Assembly (NCBI GenBank): GCA_016711215.1
Contig: JADJTL010000003.1
Span: 62,001-126,000 of the forward strand
Direction: 5' to 3'
Length of the DNA stretch: 64,000 nucleotides
From: Pseudomonadota bacterium
Lineage (GTDB): Bacteria > Myxococcota_A > Polyangia > GCA-2747355
A model generated the notes under the pieces. That model had not been told where the DNA came from and searched no databases. It was given only the letters and a program-made list of their open reading frames with translations. Of the stretch, positions 1 to 9,129 are shown piece after piece. Both the position numbers and the translations under genes were made by a program. Position 1 is the stretch's first letter. The number at the start of each line of letters is the position of its first letter.

Positions 1-809
1 AACCCAACGCCGAGCCCAAGCCCAGCGCCGACGCCGGCGCCAGCGGCGCCTCCGGGCTGTTGCGCGGCATCCTGTAAGGCCTGAGCCGTCTTGTACTTCA
101 TGTAGTGGTCGAGATTGCCGAAGAGGGCCATCCCCGAGCGCTCGTCGATGCGCTTCTGCACCTCCTCGGGCGGCGTGATCGCCGAGATGATGAAATCCTC
201 GACGCAAAGGCCGTACTTGCCGAAGTCATCGCGGATGCGCGCCTTCATCGCCGTGCCGATCTCATCGTAGCTGCTCGGCAGGTCGAAGATCGTCTTGAGC
301 GTCTCACCGAGGAAGTCGGTCAGTCGGCCGATGATGATATTGCGCAAGAAGTCGGCGATCTGCGGCGTGGTGACGATGCCCTGCGTGCCCACAATCGTGT
401 CGACGAAGCGGTGCGCGTCCTCGACGCGGAACGAATGGATGCCAAAGGCCCGCAGCCGCACCATCGAGAGCTCGCGATCGCGAAAGAGCACGGGCTCCTT
501 GGTGCCCCACTTCTGATTGGTGAAGACCTTGTGGTTGGTGAAGATCACCTCGGCGTTGAAGGGACTGTCGCCGCGGAAGACGGCCCAGTTGAGCACCTCG
601 CCGAGCAGCGGCAGGTTTCCGCTGACCAGCGTATGACGCCCGGGACCAAAGGTATCGAGGGCTTTGCCGCCGCGGAAGAAGACCGCAGTCTGCGTCTGCC
701 GCACAATCAGCTGGGCGCCGAGCTTCAGGTCGGCCTGACCATCCTCGGGGAAACGGCTGACGATCAGCTCGCCCGTGTTGTCCAAGCTCTGAACGACTTC
801 GACCAGCAT
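1..809 (-). CDS. SPFH-domain protein (YdjI-type), C-terminus beyond window edge
   Basis: The gene reads leftward from an ATG at 809 and stays open to the window edge (269 codons visible). The translation begins MLVEVVQSLDNTGELIVSRF and contains GAQLIVRQTQTAVFFRGGKAL, FGPGRHTL, FTNQKWGTKEPV and ITPPEEVQKRIDERSGM. These are hallmarks of the SPFH (stomatin/prohibitin-like) family that is often annotated as virion-core-like or YdjI protein. A Gly/Ala-rich stretch (AAQQPGGAAGAGVGAG) begins near residue 250. In this family it normally leads to a C-terminal zinc ribbon, which would lie outside the window. Members are cytosolic or membrane-associated scaffolds of poorly defined function. The other-frame ORF at 304-825 is a shadow of this gene. 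Confidence 0.9.
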   Translation of the reverse strand, partial: MLVEVVQSLDNTGELIVSRFPEDGQADLKLGAQLIVRQTQTAVFFRGGKALDTFGPGRHTLVSGNLPLLGEVLNWAVFRGDSPFNAEVIFTNHKVFTNQKWGTKEPVLFRDRELSMVRLRAFGIHSFRVEDAHRFVDTIVGTQGIVTTPQIADFLRNIIIGRLTDFLGETLKTIFDLPSSYDEIGTAMKARIRDDFGKYGLCVEDFIISAITPPEEVQKRIDERSGMALFGNLDHYMKYKTAQALQDAAQQPGGAAGAGVGAGLGLGVG

Positions 810-1047
810 GCGGCGCTCCCTTCACGTGGCGGCCGCCGCGGGTTGCGGCGACCGGGCTTTCCGCGGCCCGCGCGAGCGCGCGAGCCGCGACTGCGTGGGC
901 GGCATCATTTGGGCCGCATCATTGTTGCGGAGGCACTCGACGCGGTCAATTGCCAGGCAGCAAGTCGCCGCACCCGGCCCGTGAGCCGCCGCGTCCCCCC
1001 TGAGCGGCGAAGGGCCCCCCGGTCGCGAATCGGGTAGACTGAAGCCC

Positions 1048-2022
1048 ATGCGCAGCGGACAAGGTCGCGGCCCGGAGCGGCCGCTGGCGGTGGTGGCGCT
1101 CGGCGGGCATGCGTTCGTGCGCCAGGGCGAGAGCGCATCGATTGCGATCCACGAGCGTTGTGCCGCCGAGATCTCGGCGGTGCTGCTCAACCTCGTCGAG
1201 CGCAACTACGATCTCGTCCTCACCCACGGCAACGGGCCGCAGGTCGGGCAGCTGCTGCTGCAGACCGATCTGACGCGCGACCAGGTGCCGGCGATGCCGC
1301 TCGACGTGCTCGTCGCCGACACGGAGGGCTGGCTCGGCTACGTGCTGCAACAGGCGCTGCTCAATCAGCTCCAGGCGCGGCACGCGCAGCGCTTCGTCGT
1401 CACGATGATCACCCAAGTGCTGGTCGACGAGGACGACCCGGCCTTCGCCGCGCCGACCAAGCCCGTCGGAGCGTTCATGTCGGCAGCGGAGGCCGAGAGC
1501 GCGCGCGATCGGCTGGGTTGGCACGTCGCCGAGGACGCCGGTCGGGGTTGGCGGCGCCATGTGCCGTCGCCGCAACCGCGCCAGGTCGTCCAGTGGCGCA
1601 TGATTCGCGATGCCGCGCTGCAGGGCCACATCGTGATCGCGGCCGGGGGTGGCGGCATTCCGGTCGTGCGGTCGGCGGAGGGCCAACTGCGCGGCGTCGA
1701 GGCGGTGATCGACAAGGATCGGACGTCGAGCGTCCTGGCCGCCGCGATCGGCGCGGACCTGCTGATCGTCCTGACCGATGTGCCGCAGGTCTACGTCGAC
1801 TACCGCAGGCCCAGCCAGCGAGGCCTGGATGCCGTGACCATGCAAGAGGCCGAGCGACTGATCGCGGAAGGCCACTTCGCGCCGGGCAGCATGGGGCCGA
1901 AGGTCGAGGCGATCGACGCTTTTCTGCGCAAGGGCGGACGACGTGGCTTGATCACCGCGCCCGCCGACCTCGCCGCAGCCCTGGAGGGGCGCGGCGGCAC
2001 GCACTTCGTCGGGCGGCTCTAG
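1048..2022 (+). CDS. arcC: Carbamate kinase
   Basis: Predicted cytosolic enzyme of 324 aa for carbamoyl phosphate + ADP = carbamate + ATP (amino acid kinase fold). Supporting motifs are VVALGGHAF near the N-terminus, THGNGPQVG, DVLVADTEGWLGY, AAGGGGIPVV, VIDKDRTSSVLAAAIGADLL, LTDVPQVY and FAPGSMGPKVEA. Together they cover the whole family from phosphate-binding loop to C-terminus, and the length is normal (about 310 aa). The start ATG is 14 codons ahead of the first beta strand. No arginine deiminase or ornithine carbamoyltransferase gene lies next to it, so it is probably not part of an arc operon here. It could supply ATP or carbamoyl phosphate on its own. Confidence 0.95.
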   Translation: MRSGQGRGPERPLAVVALGGHAFVRQGESASIAIHERCAAEISAVLLNLVERNYDLVLTHGNGPQVGQLLLQTDLTRDQVPAMPLDVLVADTEGWLGYVLQQALLNQLQARHAQRFVVTMITQVLVDEDDPAFAAPTKPVGAFMSAAEAESARDRLGWHVAEDAGRGWRRHVPSPQPRQVVQWRMIRDAALQGHIVIAAGGGGIPVVRSAEGQLRGVEAVIDKDRTSSVLAAAIGADLLIVLTDVPQVYVDYRRPSQRGLDAVTMQEAERLIAEGHFAPGSMGPKVEAIDAFLRKGGRRGLITAPADLAAALEGRGGTHFVGRL

Positions 2023-2231
2023 GGCGCAACCCGCGCCAGCGGCCCGGAGCGGAGCCCTCGGCTGGGGCCTCCACCCTCGGGCCGACTGACACCGGGGCTA
2101 CGGTTTAGCGACCCCACGACCAGGCCAGGCGACACGCCACCACCAATGCCGCGCGCAGACCAGGATCCGTAACTGCCAGTGATCGCTGGATCCACCCTCG
2201 CCGCTGATGGGCAGCGCAGGCCATCGGCGCT

Positions 2232-2248
2232 CGGCACGCTCGTTGCTT
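2232..2248 (+). promoter_or_regulatory. Sigma54-type promoter (-24/-12) candidate
   Basis: CGGCAC at 2232-2237, five bases, then TTGCTT at 2243-2248 matches the sigma54 pattern TGGCAC-N5-TTGCW with one mismatch. The implied start of transcription is near 2260, about 25 bases before the lipoprotein ATG at 2285 and its GAGGGG ribosome site. It would need an enhancer-binding activator, and none is encoded nearby. This is a pattern match by eye only. Confidence 0.45.
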
Positions 2249-2284
2249 GAGAAGCGAGCAAGGTTCTTCATCGAGGGGTTTCCG

Positions 2285-3571
2285 ATGTTCAAGACGTACA
2301 CACTCACCTTCGGACTGGCCGCGACGCTCCTTATCGGCTGCGGGGCCGGCACGGTCGGGAGCACCGACTCCACCGACGGCGACAACCCGGAGCTCTTCGA
2401 CCCGAGCTTCGACCCGGTGAGCCCCACCAACGAGGTCGCGAACCTTCCCCTCACCAACGACGATCCGGTGAGGCCGGAGGAGTGCAACAACCAGCTCGAC
2501 GACGACCACGACGGCCAGGTCGACGAGAACTGTCCCTGCGACCCCGCCGTCAACGGGGGCGTGCAGGAGTGCTACACGGGCTCGGCTGCCTCGCACGGCC
2601 AGGGCATCTGCCACGTCGGCACGCAGCGCTGCCTGGGCGACCAGGAGTTCAAGACCTGGGGTCACTGCAGCGACGAGGCCACCCCCCTCCCGGATGTCTG
2701 CGGCGACGGGATAGACAATGACTGCAACGGAGAGGTCGACGACGAGGCGCTTTGCAAGCCCTCCTCTGGCGGCGGCAATCCCGGCGCTGGCGGACCCACC
2801 GCGAATCCCTGTGCGGCGACGCCGTGGGCCGAGAACTGCTGGGATGCGCCGATCGACAACGGCGGCCCCGGCGGCCCCGGCGGCCCCGGCGATACCGGCG
2901 GCCCCGGCGGCCCCGGCGATACCGGCGGCCCCGGCGGCGACCCGGCTGTTCCGAGCAACCCGGGCGGTGCGACGCCCGCGACGGTCCCGATCCCGGTCTG
3001 CGACGCCTCCAATTGCAGCGGTTGCTGCGACGCTCTGGGCGCCTGCCATACGCCCAGCGCCGAGCATTGCGGCCTGAGCGGCGGAAGCTGCAGCACCTGC
3101 TCGCTGACGCAGCAGTGCACGCCCTCACGCGGCAGCTGCGAGGTCCGGCGCTACCAGGTGATCGTGGTCAGCGGGCGGTCGAGCCGCAACTACGGCAACG
3201 ATGCGCGCTACAACCCGATCGAGTACCTGGTGGACGGCCTCTTCGGCGACCCCGACTGGTACGTGACCGCGACCCTCTTCGGCGTCAACAGCGAGCCGGT
3301 GCTCAGCGGCGAAACGGACGAGGACAGCAACGAGGATCCAGAGTGGCACGAGGTCGTCTTCGAGGCGACCGAGGATCAGCTCCTCAACCGCTGGCTGCGC
3401 CTCGAGGTCAGCGAGGCCGACAGCTTCCTGACCTTCGGTGACGGCCATTATGGCAGCTGCAACCAGCTGATCACCCGCGCCGAGCTGAACGCCGGACAGG
3501 TCACGATTACCCCCTGCGGCAAGGCGATGAAGAGCCTGACGCTCGCGCTGACGCTGATCCCCACCTCCTAG
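2285..3571 (+). CDS. Surface lipoprotein with MopE-like Ca-binding loops and collagen-like repeat
   Basis: 428 aa starting at ATG 2285, which has GAGGGG just upstream. An in-frame extension to 2207 lacks a signal and is rejected. The signal peptide ends in a lipobox (LLIGC, Cys about 19). Two acidic Cys-bounded loops follow: CNNQLDDDHDGQVDENC (about residues 65-81) and CGDGIDNDCNGEVDDEALC (about 139-157). These are the D-x-D/N-x-D-G type seen in MopE and other myxobacterial calcium-loop proteins. A Gly-Pro-Gly collagen-like tract occupies about residues 193-218. A Cys-rich segment (CDASNCSGCCDALGAC) precedes a beta-rich C-terminal domain of about 140 aa that I do not recognise. It is probably anchored in the outer membrane and exposed. 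The ligand is unknown. A sigma54-like site lies directly upstream. Confidence 0.85.
   Translation: MFKTYTLTFGLAATLLIGCGAGTVGSTDSTDGDNPELFDPSFDPVSPTNEVANLPLTNDDPVRPEECNNQLDDDHDGQVDENCPCDPAVNGGVQECYTGSAASHGQGICHVGTQRCLGDQEFKTWGHCSDEATPLPDVCGDGIDNDCNGEVDDEALCKPSSGGGNPGAGGPTANPCAATPWAENCWDAPIDNGGPGGPGGPGDTGGPGGPGDTGGPGGDPAVPSNPGGATPATVPIPVCDASNCSGCCDALGACHTPSAEHCGLSGGSCSTCSLTQQCTPSRGSCEVRRYQVIVVSGRSSRNYGNDARYNPIEYLVDGLFGDPDWYVTATLFGVNSEPVLSGETDEDSNEDPEWHEVVFEATEDQLLNRWLRLEVSEADSFLTFGDGHYGSCNQLITRAELNAGQVTITPCGKAMKSLTLALTLIPTS
2861..2938 (+). repeat. Collagen-like GGP coding repeat
   Basis: A run of 9-bp GGCGGCCCC-type units, interrupted twice by GGCGATACC, encodes GGPGGPGGPGDT-style triplets inside the lipoprotein. 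Its regular unit and very high GC make it prone to copy-number change. Confidence 0.85.
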
Positions 3572-3852
3572 TCAGCAGTCACGCCGGTCTGCCTCCGCGG
3601 CGCTCACGCCTGAACGCGCCGCGCTCACTCGCCGCGGCGGCCCTTCGCCCCTCCTCTCCGCCGCCGCCCCTCGCTGTTGCCCCTTGCTTGTTCGCCGGCC
3701 TTCCGCGGGGTAGAAGCGGGCCTGCGCGCGGAGCGCGACCGTCGTCGCCGACGGATCGCTTCGGTGCCGCGCACGGAGCCAAGAGAACGCGAGACGGCGG
3801 CGCGGGCACGGGGCTCGGCGACGTGCGGAGCGCGCTGCCCCAGGACCACACG

Positions 3853-4977
3853 ATGAGCACCTTCAGGCCCAATCCGCGCAACGCGACGGGCGCCACGAGT
3901 CACCAGCCCTCCGCAGGCCCCGCCGCGCGCAGCGAATCGTCGCGGCGCCATACCGGCCTGGCGCCTCTCGCCCTCGCGCTGACGCTCGCGGGCCACACCG
4001 CCGGATGCCACAGCGCGCCGCCCGCGCCGCCCGCGGCCCCGGCCCTCGCGGTGGCTCGGGTGCGCACGCAGCGCGTGCTGGCTCAGTCCCATGAGGGCCG
4101 CGAAGAGGTGATGGGCACCGTGCGCGCCAAGCTACGCGCGAGCATCGAGGCGAAGGTCAGCGGGCGCATTCTCAAGCTCCCGGTCGCCCTCGGCCAGCGC
4201 GTCGCCGCCGGTGCCCTGCTGGTGCGGCTCGATCTGCGCGAGACGCAGGCGCGCGTGGCCCAGGCAAAGGCTGTCGCTGAGCAGGCCAACGCCGACCTGG
4301 TGCGCGTCAGCGCCTTGCTGGCGCGGCAGGCGATCACTCGCCAGGACTTCGATGCCGCGCAGGCCCGTGCGCGGATCGCCGAGGCGTCACTGCGCGAAGT
4401 GAGCACGATGCTCGGCTATGCCACCTTGACGGCGCCCTTCGCCGGCGTGGTCACGCGCAAGCTGGCCGACGTTGGTGACCTCGCCAGTCCCGGTCGCGCG
4501 CTGATCGAGCTAGAGGATCCCTCGGCGTTACGTCTGGAGATCGATGTACCCGAGGCGTTGATCGAACACGTCCGGGTCGGCGTCACGCTGCCGGTGCGCA
4601 TCGACACGCTGCCCGAGCTGGTGCAGGGCACCGTCACCGAGGTCGGCCCGAGCTCTGACCCCAACAGCCGGACCTTCCGCGCCCAGCTCGACCTGGCGGG
4701 GAGCCCCGTCCTGCGCAGCGGCCAATTCGGCCGTGCGCTCGTCCCGACCGGACACACGAGCATCTTGCGTGCACCGCTTGACGCCGTCGTCGAGCGCGGT
4801 CAGCTCGAGATCGTCTTCGTCGCGCGGGACGGGCGCGCCGAGCTGCGGCTGGTCAAGACCGGCAAGCGCTTCGCCACGACGATCGAGATCGTCTCCGGTC
4901 TGAGCGCCGGCGAGGCGGTGGTGGTCATGGGTGCGGCGATGTTGGTCGACGGCCAGCCGCTCGAGGCGCAACGATGA
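3853..4977 (+). CDS. RND efflux periplasmic adaptor (membrane fusion protein), lipoprotein
   Basis: 374 aa from ATG 3853, followed by a lipoprotein signal (LALALTLAGHTAGC, Cys about 56). An upstream in-frame extension to 3688 is unlikely. Typical HlyD/AcrA-type parts follow. These are a first half-lipoyl segment (GTVRAKLRASIEAKVSGRIL), a hairpin coiled coil (about residues 125-175), the returning half-lipoyl (YATLTAPFAGVVTRKLADVG) and the beta-barrel with LRSGQFGRALVP. It bridges the inner-membrane pump to an outer-membrane channel in the periplasm. The stop overlaps the start of the RND permease by four bases (ATGA), so the two are translationally coupled. No TolC-like gene is adjacent. Confidence 0.92.
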   Translation: MSTFRPNPRNATGATSHQPSAGPAARSESSRRHTGLAPLALALTLAGHTAGCHSAPPAPPAAPALAVARVRTQRVLAQSHEGREEVMGTVRAKLRASIEAKVSGRILKLPVALGQRVAAGALLVRLDLRETQARVAQAKAVAEQANADLVRVSALLARQAITRQDFDAAQARARIAEASLREVSTMLGYATLTAPFAGVVTRKLADVGDLASPGRALIELEDPSALRLEIDVPEALIEHVRVGVTLPVRIDTLPELVQGTVTEVGPSSDPNSRTFRAQLDLAGSPVLRSGQFGRALVPTGHTSILRAPLDAVVERGQLEIVFVARDGRAELRLVKTGKRFATTIEIVSGLSAGEAVVVMGAAMLVDGQPLEAQR

Positions 4978-7900
4978 GCGCCGTGCAGCCGCAGGGCGAC
5001 GCCGAGCTCGGCCTCGCGGGGCGGATCGCCCGCACCTTCATCGACTCCAAGCTGACGCCCTTGGTCGTCGTGACTTCGGTGCTGCTGGGGCTCGGCGCCG
5101 TCGTGCTGCTGGCGCGCGAGGAGGAACCCCAGATCAAGGTGCCGATGGTCGACGTCCTCGTGGCGATGCCCGGCACGAGCGCGCGCGAGATCGAGGAACG
5201 CGCCACCCGCCCGATGGAGAAGCTGCTCTGGGAGATCCCGGGCGTCGAGTACCTCTACTCCACCTCGCGCCCGGGCGAAGCGCTGGTGATCGTGCGCTTC
5301 AAGGTCGGCGAGGACGTCGAGCGCAGCCTGGTCAAGCTCAATCAGAAGCTGCAGTCCAACTACGACCGCATGCCCCAGGGCGTTTCACTGCCCTTGATCA
5401 AGCCGCGGTCGATCGACGACGTGCCGATTCTGGCGCTAACGCTGCATAGCGCAGTGCACGACCACCTGGCGCTGCGACGGCTCGCCGCGCAGCTCGACGA
5501 CGCCATCAAGCAGGTTCCTGACGTCGCCGAGACCACAATCACCGGCGGCGCGCGCCGGCAGATTCGAGTGCTGCTCGACCCGGCGCGACTGGTTTCGCGT
5601 GAGCTGAGCGCGGCGGGGCTGATCCCGCTGCTGCAGCAGAGCAATCGGCAGTTTCGTGCCGGTGGCCTGACCACCGACGACCGCGAGGTGGTGATCGAGA
5701 CGGGCGGCTTCCTCAGCACGGCCGAGGAGGTCGGCAACGTCGTCGTCGGCATCAACGCCGGCAAGCCGGTCTACCTGCGCGAGGTCGCTCAGGTGGTGGA
5801 CGCGGCGGAGGAGCCGGCGCAGTACGTGTTCTACGGTGAGGGCGCCGCCAAGGCCTCGCGGGCGAACGAGCAGCCCGCGGTCACGTTGAGCGTGGCGAAG
5901 CGTCCGGGCGCCAACGCCGTCGCCGTCGCCGAGGCCGTGCTGCACAAGATCGCGCAGCAGCGCGGCCGGATCGTGCCCGCCGACGTCAGCATCACGACGA
6001 CGCGCCACTATGGCAAGACGGCCGCCGAGAAGTCGAACGAGCTCCTCTTTCACATGGCGATCGCCGTGCTCAGCGTCTCGCTGCTGATCCTCTTCACGCT
6101 GGGCTGGCGCGAGTCGTTGATCGTCGCCGTCGCGATTCCCTCGACGCTGGCGTTGACGCTGCTCGTCTTCTATCTCTACGGCTTCACGCTCAACCGCATC
6201 ACGCTCTTCGCCCTGATCTTCTCGATCGGGATCCTCGTCGATGACGCGATCGTCGTGGTCGAGAACATCGTTCGCCACCTTCGTCTCCCGGGCAACCGCG
6301 CGCGCAGCGCCGCCACGATCGCGGTCGAGGCCGTCAACGAGGTGGGCAATCCCACGATTCTGGCCACGTTCACCGTGATCTTCGCCGTCCTGCCCATGGC
6401 CTACGTCGGCGGCCTGATGGGGCCGTACATGCGGCCGATCCCGATCGGCGCCAGCGCGGCCATGTTCTTCTCGCTGGCGATCGCCTTCATCGTCACGCCG
6501 TGGGCCGCGCTGCGCCTCCTCGGGCGCCGGCGGGTTGGCGCGGCGCTACCCGCCACCGCGAGCAAGGCGCCAGGCGACCTGCCGGCCGAAGGCGGCGAGT
6601 CCACCGCTGACGCGGGCGACTCCCTCCCCGTCGCCGAGACCACCACCGGCGGCCACGGCGGTCACGGCGATCATGAGGAGGACGCCTTCACCCGGGTCTA
6701 TCGGCGGCTGATGGCACCTCTGCTGGCGAGCGTCCGCTGGCGCTGGTTCTTTCTGCTGGGCACCAGCACGCTGCTGCTCCTCGCCTGTGGTCTCGTCGTC
6801 AGTGGTTGGGTCAAGGTCAAGATGCTGCCCTTCGACAACAAGAGCGAGCTACAGCTGATCCTCAACATGCCCGAGGGAAGCTCGCTCGAGCATACGGCCC
6901 GCGTGGCGCGCGCGATGGCCGCCGCCGTGCGCGGGGAGCCCGAGGTCAGCGACTACCAGATCTACGTCGGGGCCGCGGCACCCTTCAATTTCAACGGCCT
7001 GGTGCGGCACTACTTCATGCGACGTGGCGCCAGCGTGGCCGACGTGCAGATCAACCTCGTCGACAAGCATCAGCGCTCGGCGCAGAGCCACGCGATCGCC
7101 AAGCGCATCCGACCCAAGGTCACCGCCATCGCGGCGCGTCACGGCGCACGCGTGGCCGTGGCCGAGGTGCCACCCGGCCCCCCCGTCCTGCAGACGCTGG
7201 TCGCCGAGATCTACGGGCCGAGCGAGGCGCAGCGCCACGCCCTGGCCGCCGAGGTGCGCGCGATCTTCCAGCGCACGCCAGGCGTCGTCGACGTCGACTG
7301 GTACCTGGAGGCTGACCAGCCCAAGGCGCGCTTCGTCGTCGATAAGGAGAAGGCCGCGCTCCACGGCATCAGCGTGGCGACGATCTCGCAGACGCTCCGT
7401 ATCGCCGTCGGCGGCGAGGCCGTCGACCTGGTGCACTTCCCGCGCGAGAAGGAAGACGTCGAGCTGGTGCTGCGCCTCCCGCCTGGGGCGCGCTCACTGC
7501 CCGAGGATCTGCTCGGGCTGCGCGTGCGCTCGGGGGACGGCAATGCCCTGCCGGAGCCGGGTCGCGCTGCGGGTGCTCCGCCGCTGGTGCCGCTGCGCGA
7601 GCTGCTGCGGATCGAGCGCACGATCAGCGACAAGTCCATCTACCACAAGAACCTGATGCCGGTGAGCTACGTAATCGGCGACGTCGCGGGCGTCATCGAG
7701 AGCCCCGTCTACGCGATCTTCGCGATGAACCGCGAGCTGGCGCAGCTCGACGCGCGCCAGTTCGGCGCGTCGAGCGCGCGACTCGAGGTCCTCAACGCCA
7801 GCCAGCCGGTCAGTGACGCTTTCCCCTCCCTCAAGTGGGATGGGGAATGGCAGATCACGCTCGAGGTCTTCCGCGACCTGGGCCTCGCCTTCGCGGCCGT

Positions 7901-8381
7901 CTTGCTGCTGATCTACGTGCTGATGGTGGGCTGGTTCGCGTCCTTCCTCACGCCGATCATCGTGATGGCCGCGATTCCCTTCTCGCTGATCGGCATCCTG
8001 CCGGCCCACGGCGCGCTGAATGCGTTCTTCAGCGCTACGTCGATGATCGGCTTCATGGCGGGCGCAGGGATCGTCGTGCGCAACTCGATCATCCTCGTCG
8101 ATTTCATCGAGCTGCGGCTGGCCGAGGGCATGCCGCTGGCGGAGGCCGTCGTCGACGCAGGCGCCGTCCGCTTTCGGCCGATGCTCTTGACCGCGCTCGC
8201 GGTCGTGGTCGGGGCCGGGGTGATTCTCTTCGATCCGATCTTCCAAGGGCTGGCCATTGCCCTGATGGCCGGCGAGATCGCCTCGCTCGCGATCAGCCGG
8301 ATGGCCGTCCCCGTGCTCTATTACATGGCCTACCGCCAGCGCGTTCCACGGCGGGCGGCAGCCGCCGCTACCGCGAGCTAG
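4974..8381 (+). CDS. RND family efflux permease (HAE1/AcrB-like)
   Basis: 1135 aa, a normal length for the inner-membrane proton-driven exporter. The N-terminal helix is followed by the porter motif PGTSAREIEERATRPMEKLL. Helix 4 carries GILVDDAIVVVENIVRHL (about residue 418), with the DD pair used for proton relay in hydrophobe/amphiphile exporters rather than the heavy-metal type. The second half repeats the fold and ends with helices 8-12 (FASFLTPIIVMAAIPFSLIG, VRFRPMLLTALAVVVGAGV). A His-rich stretch (GGHGGHGDHEED) lies near residue 560 in the cytoplasmic loop between helices 6 and 7. It is coupled to the adaptor upstream. The substrate cannot be told from sequence. Confidence 0.94.
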   Translation: MSAVQPQGDAELGLAGRIARTFIDSKLTPLVVVTSVLLGLGAVVLLAREEEPQIKVPMVDVLVAMPGTSAREIEERATRPMEKLLWEIPGVEYLYSTSRPGEALVIVRFKVGEDVERSLVKLNQKLQSNYDRMPQGVSLPLIKPRSIDDVPILALTLHSAVHDHLALRRLAAQLDDAIKQVPDVAETTITGGARRQIRVLLDPARLVSRELSAAGLIPLLQQSNRQFRAGGLTTDDREVVIETGGFLSTAEEVGNVVVGINAGKPVYLREVAQVVDAAEEPAQYVFYGEGAAKASRANEQPAVTLSVAKRPGANAVAVAEAVLHKIAQQRGRIVPADVSITTTRHYGKTAAEKSNELLFHMAIAVLSVSLLILFTLGWRESLIVAVAIPSTLALTLLVFYLYGFTLNRITLFALIFSIGILVDDAIVVVENIVRHLRLPGNRARSAATIAVEAVNEVGNPTILATFTVIFAVLPMAYVGGLMGPYMRPIPIGASAAMFFSLAIAFIVTPWAALRLLGRRRVGAALPATASKAPGDLPAEGGESTADAGDSLPVAETTTGGHGGHGDHEEDAFTRVYRRLMAPLLASVRWRWFFLLGTSTLLLLACGLVVSGWVKVKMLPFDNKSELQLILNMPEGSSLEHTARVARAMAAAVRGEPEVSDYQIYVGAAAPFNFNGLVRHYFMRRGASVADVQINLVDKHQRSAQSHAIAKRIRPKVTAIAARHGARVAVAEVPPGPPVLQTLVAEIYGPSEAQRHALAAEVRAIFQRTPGVVDVDWYLEADQPKARFVVDKEKAALHGISVATISQTLRIAVGGEAVDLVHFPREKEDVELVLRLPPGARSLPEDLLGLRVRSGDGNALPEPGRAAGAPPLVPLRELLRIERTISDKSIYHKNLMPVSYVIGDVAGVIESPVYAIFAMNRELAQLDARQFGASSARLEVLNASQPVSDAFPSLKWDGEWQITLEVFRDLGLAFAAVLLLIYVLMVGWFASFLTPIIVMAAIPFSLIGILPAHGALNAFFSATSMIGFMAGAGIVVRNSIILVDFIELRLAEGMPLAEAVVDAGAVRFRPMLLTALAVVVGAGVILFDPIFQGLAIALMAGEIASLAISRMAVPVLYYMAYRQRVPRRAAAAATAS

Positions 8382-8496
8382 CGCGAGCAATTCGGCGCGC
8401 TCGGCTGGGTGACCCCGGCGGTGCCAGGGCGGAGGCCACGCCAGGCGCTCGGCGGCGCGTCTTCCGCGATCCACCCGCGCCTCCCGGCGCCCAGCG

Positions 8497-8985
8497 TCAG
8501 CGCCAGAGCGGGCGGGCAACCTCAGGCACCAGGAAGGGCCAGGGTATCGCGGCGAGGATCAGCAGCAGCGCGGCGACCAACGTGATCAAGGTGCGCTGCT
8601 GCTGCCGCCCCGGTTGGTCGACGGCGACACGGCGAGCCAGGCGCTGGCCGACGTGCAGCACGATGACCGCCGTGAGCATCAAGGTCAGGTGCTCGACGGC
8701 CCAGAAGCGCAGCGCGCGGCTCCGCATCGCCGCAGCGAAGTGGGCGAAGGCGGCCCGCGTCAGAGGGCTGACACCAGCGAAGAGCACGAGCCCGGTCAGC
8801 AGCTGGAGATCGACCGCGATGGTCGCCGCCAGCCCGAGCGTTCGATCGAGCCGGCCGAAGGGACGCCGCCCCAAGCCGGCGGCGAGCGCCCGACCGATGG
8901 CCGCGAGCAGGGTCAGCAGGACCACCCAGCGCCAATAGGAATGCACGCCGAGCAGATGCGTATATAGAGTGCTCTCTGCGCCCAC
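8497..8985 (-). CDS. Four-helix conserved membrane protein
   Basis: 162 aa from a GTG at 8985, with GGAGG about ten bases upstream. Four hydrophobic segments are visible (about residues 18-36, 50-70, 95-115 and 132-150). Conserved-looking points are HSYWRWVVLL, LLTGLVLF, FWAVEHLTLML and a final IPWPF. The pattern, including His in helices 1 and 3, matches by eye a family of small cytochrome-b561-like or unnamed membrane proteins found in Bacteroidetes and Deltaproteobacteria. Heme binding is only a possibility. It is the only leftward gene between the RND pump and the Ntn hydrolase, and it has no obvious functional partner. Confidence 0.75.
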   Translation of the reverse strand: MGAESTLYTHLLGVHSYWRWVVLLTLLAAIGRALAAGLGRRPFGRLDRTLGLAATIAVDLQLLTGLVLFAGVSPLTRAAFAHFAAAMRSRALRFWAVEHLTLMLTAVIVLHVGQRLARRVAVDQPGRQQQRTLITLVAALLLILAAIPWPFLVPEVARPLWR

Positions 8986-9129
8986 GTTCTTGCCCCCTCC
9001 AGCGGCGGCCGCGCCGCAACCGCCCGCTCATAACACTTCTCGTCTAGCCGCGGCTAGCGATCGCGCGACGCAGCGAGATGGCCGCGGCCGCGCCGCCTTG
9101 CTCCCTTTTTGCACCTCGCCTGGCCTCGG

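Noticed and set aside
304..825. Minus-strand 173-codon frame at the left edge
   Set aside because: Wrong frame of the SPFH gene, which runs from 809 past the window edge.
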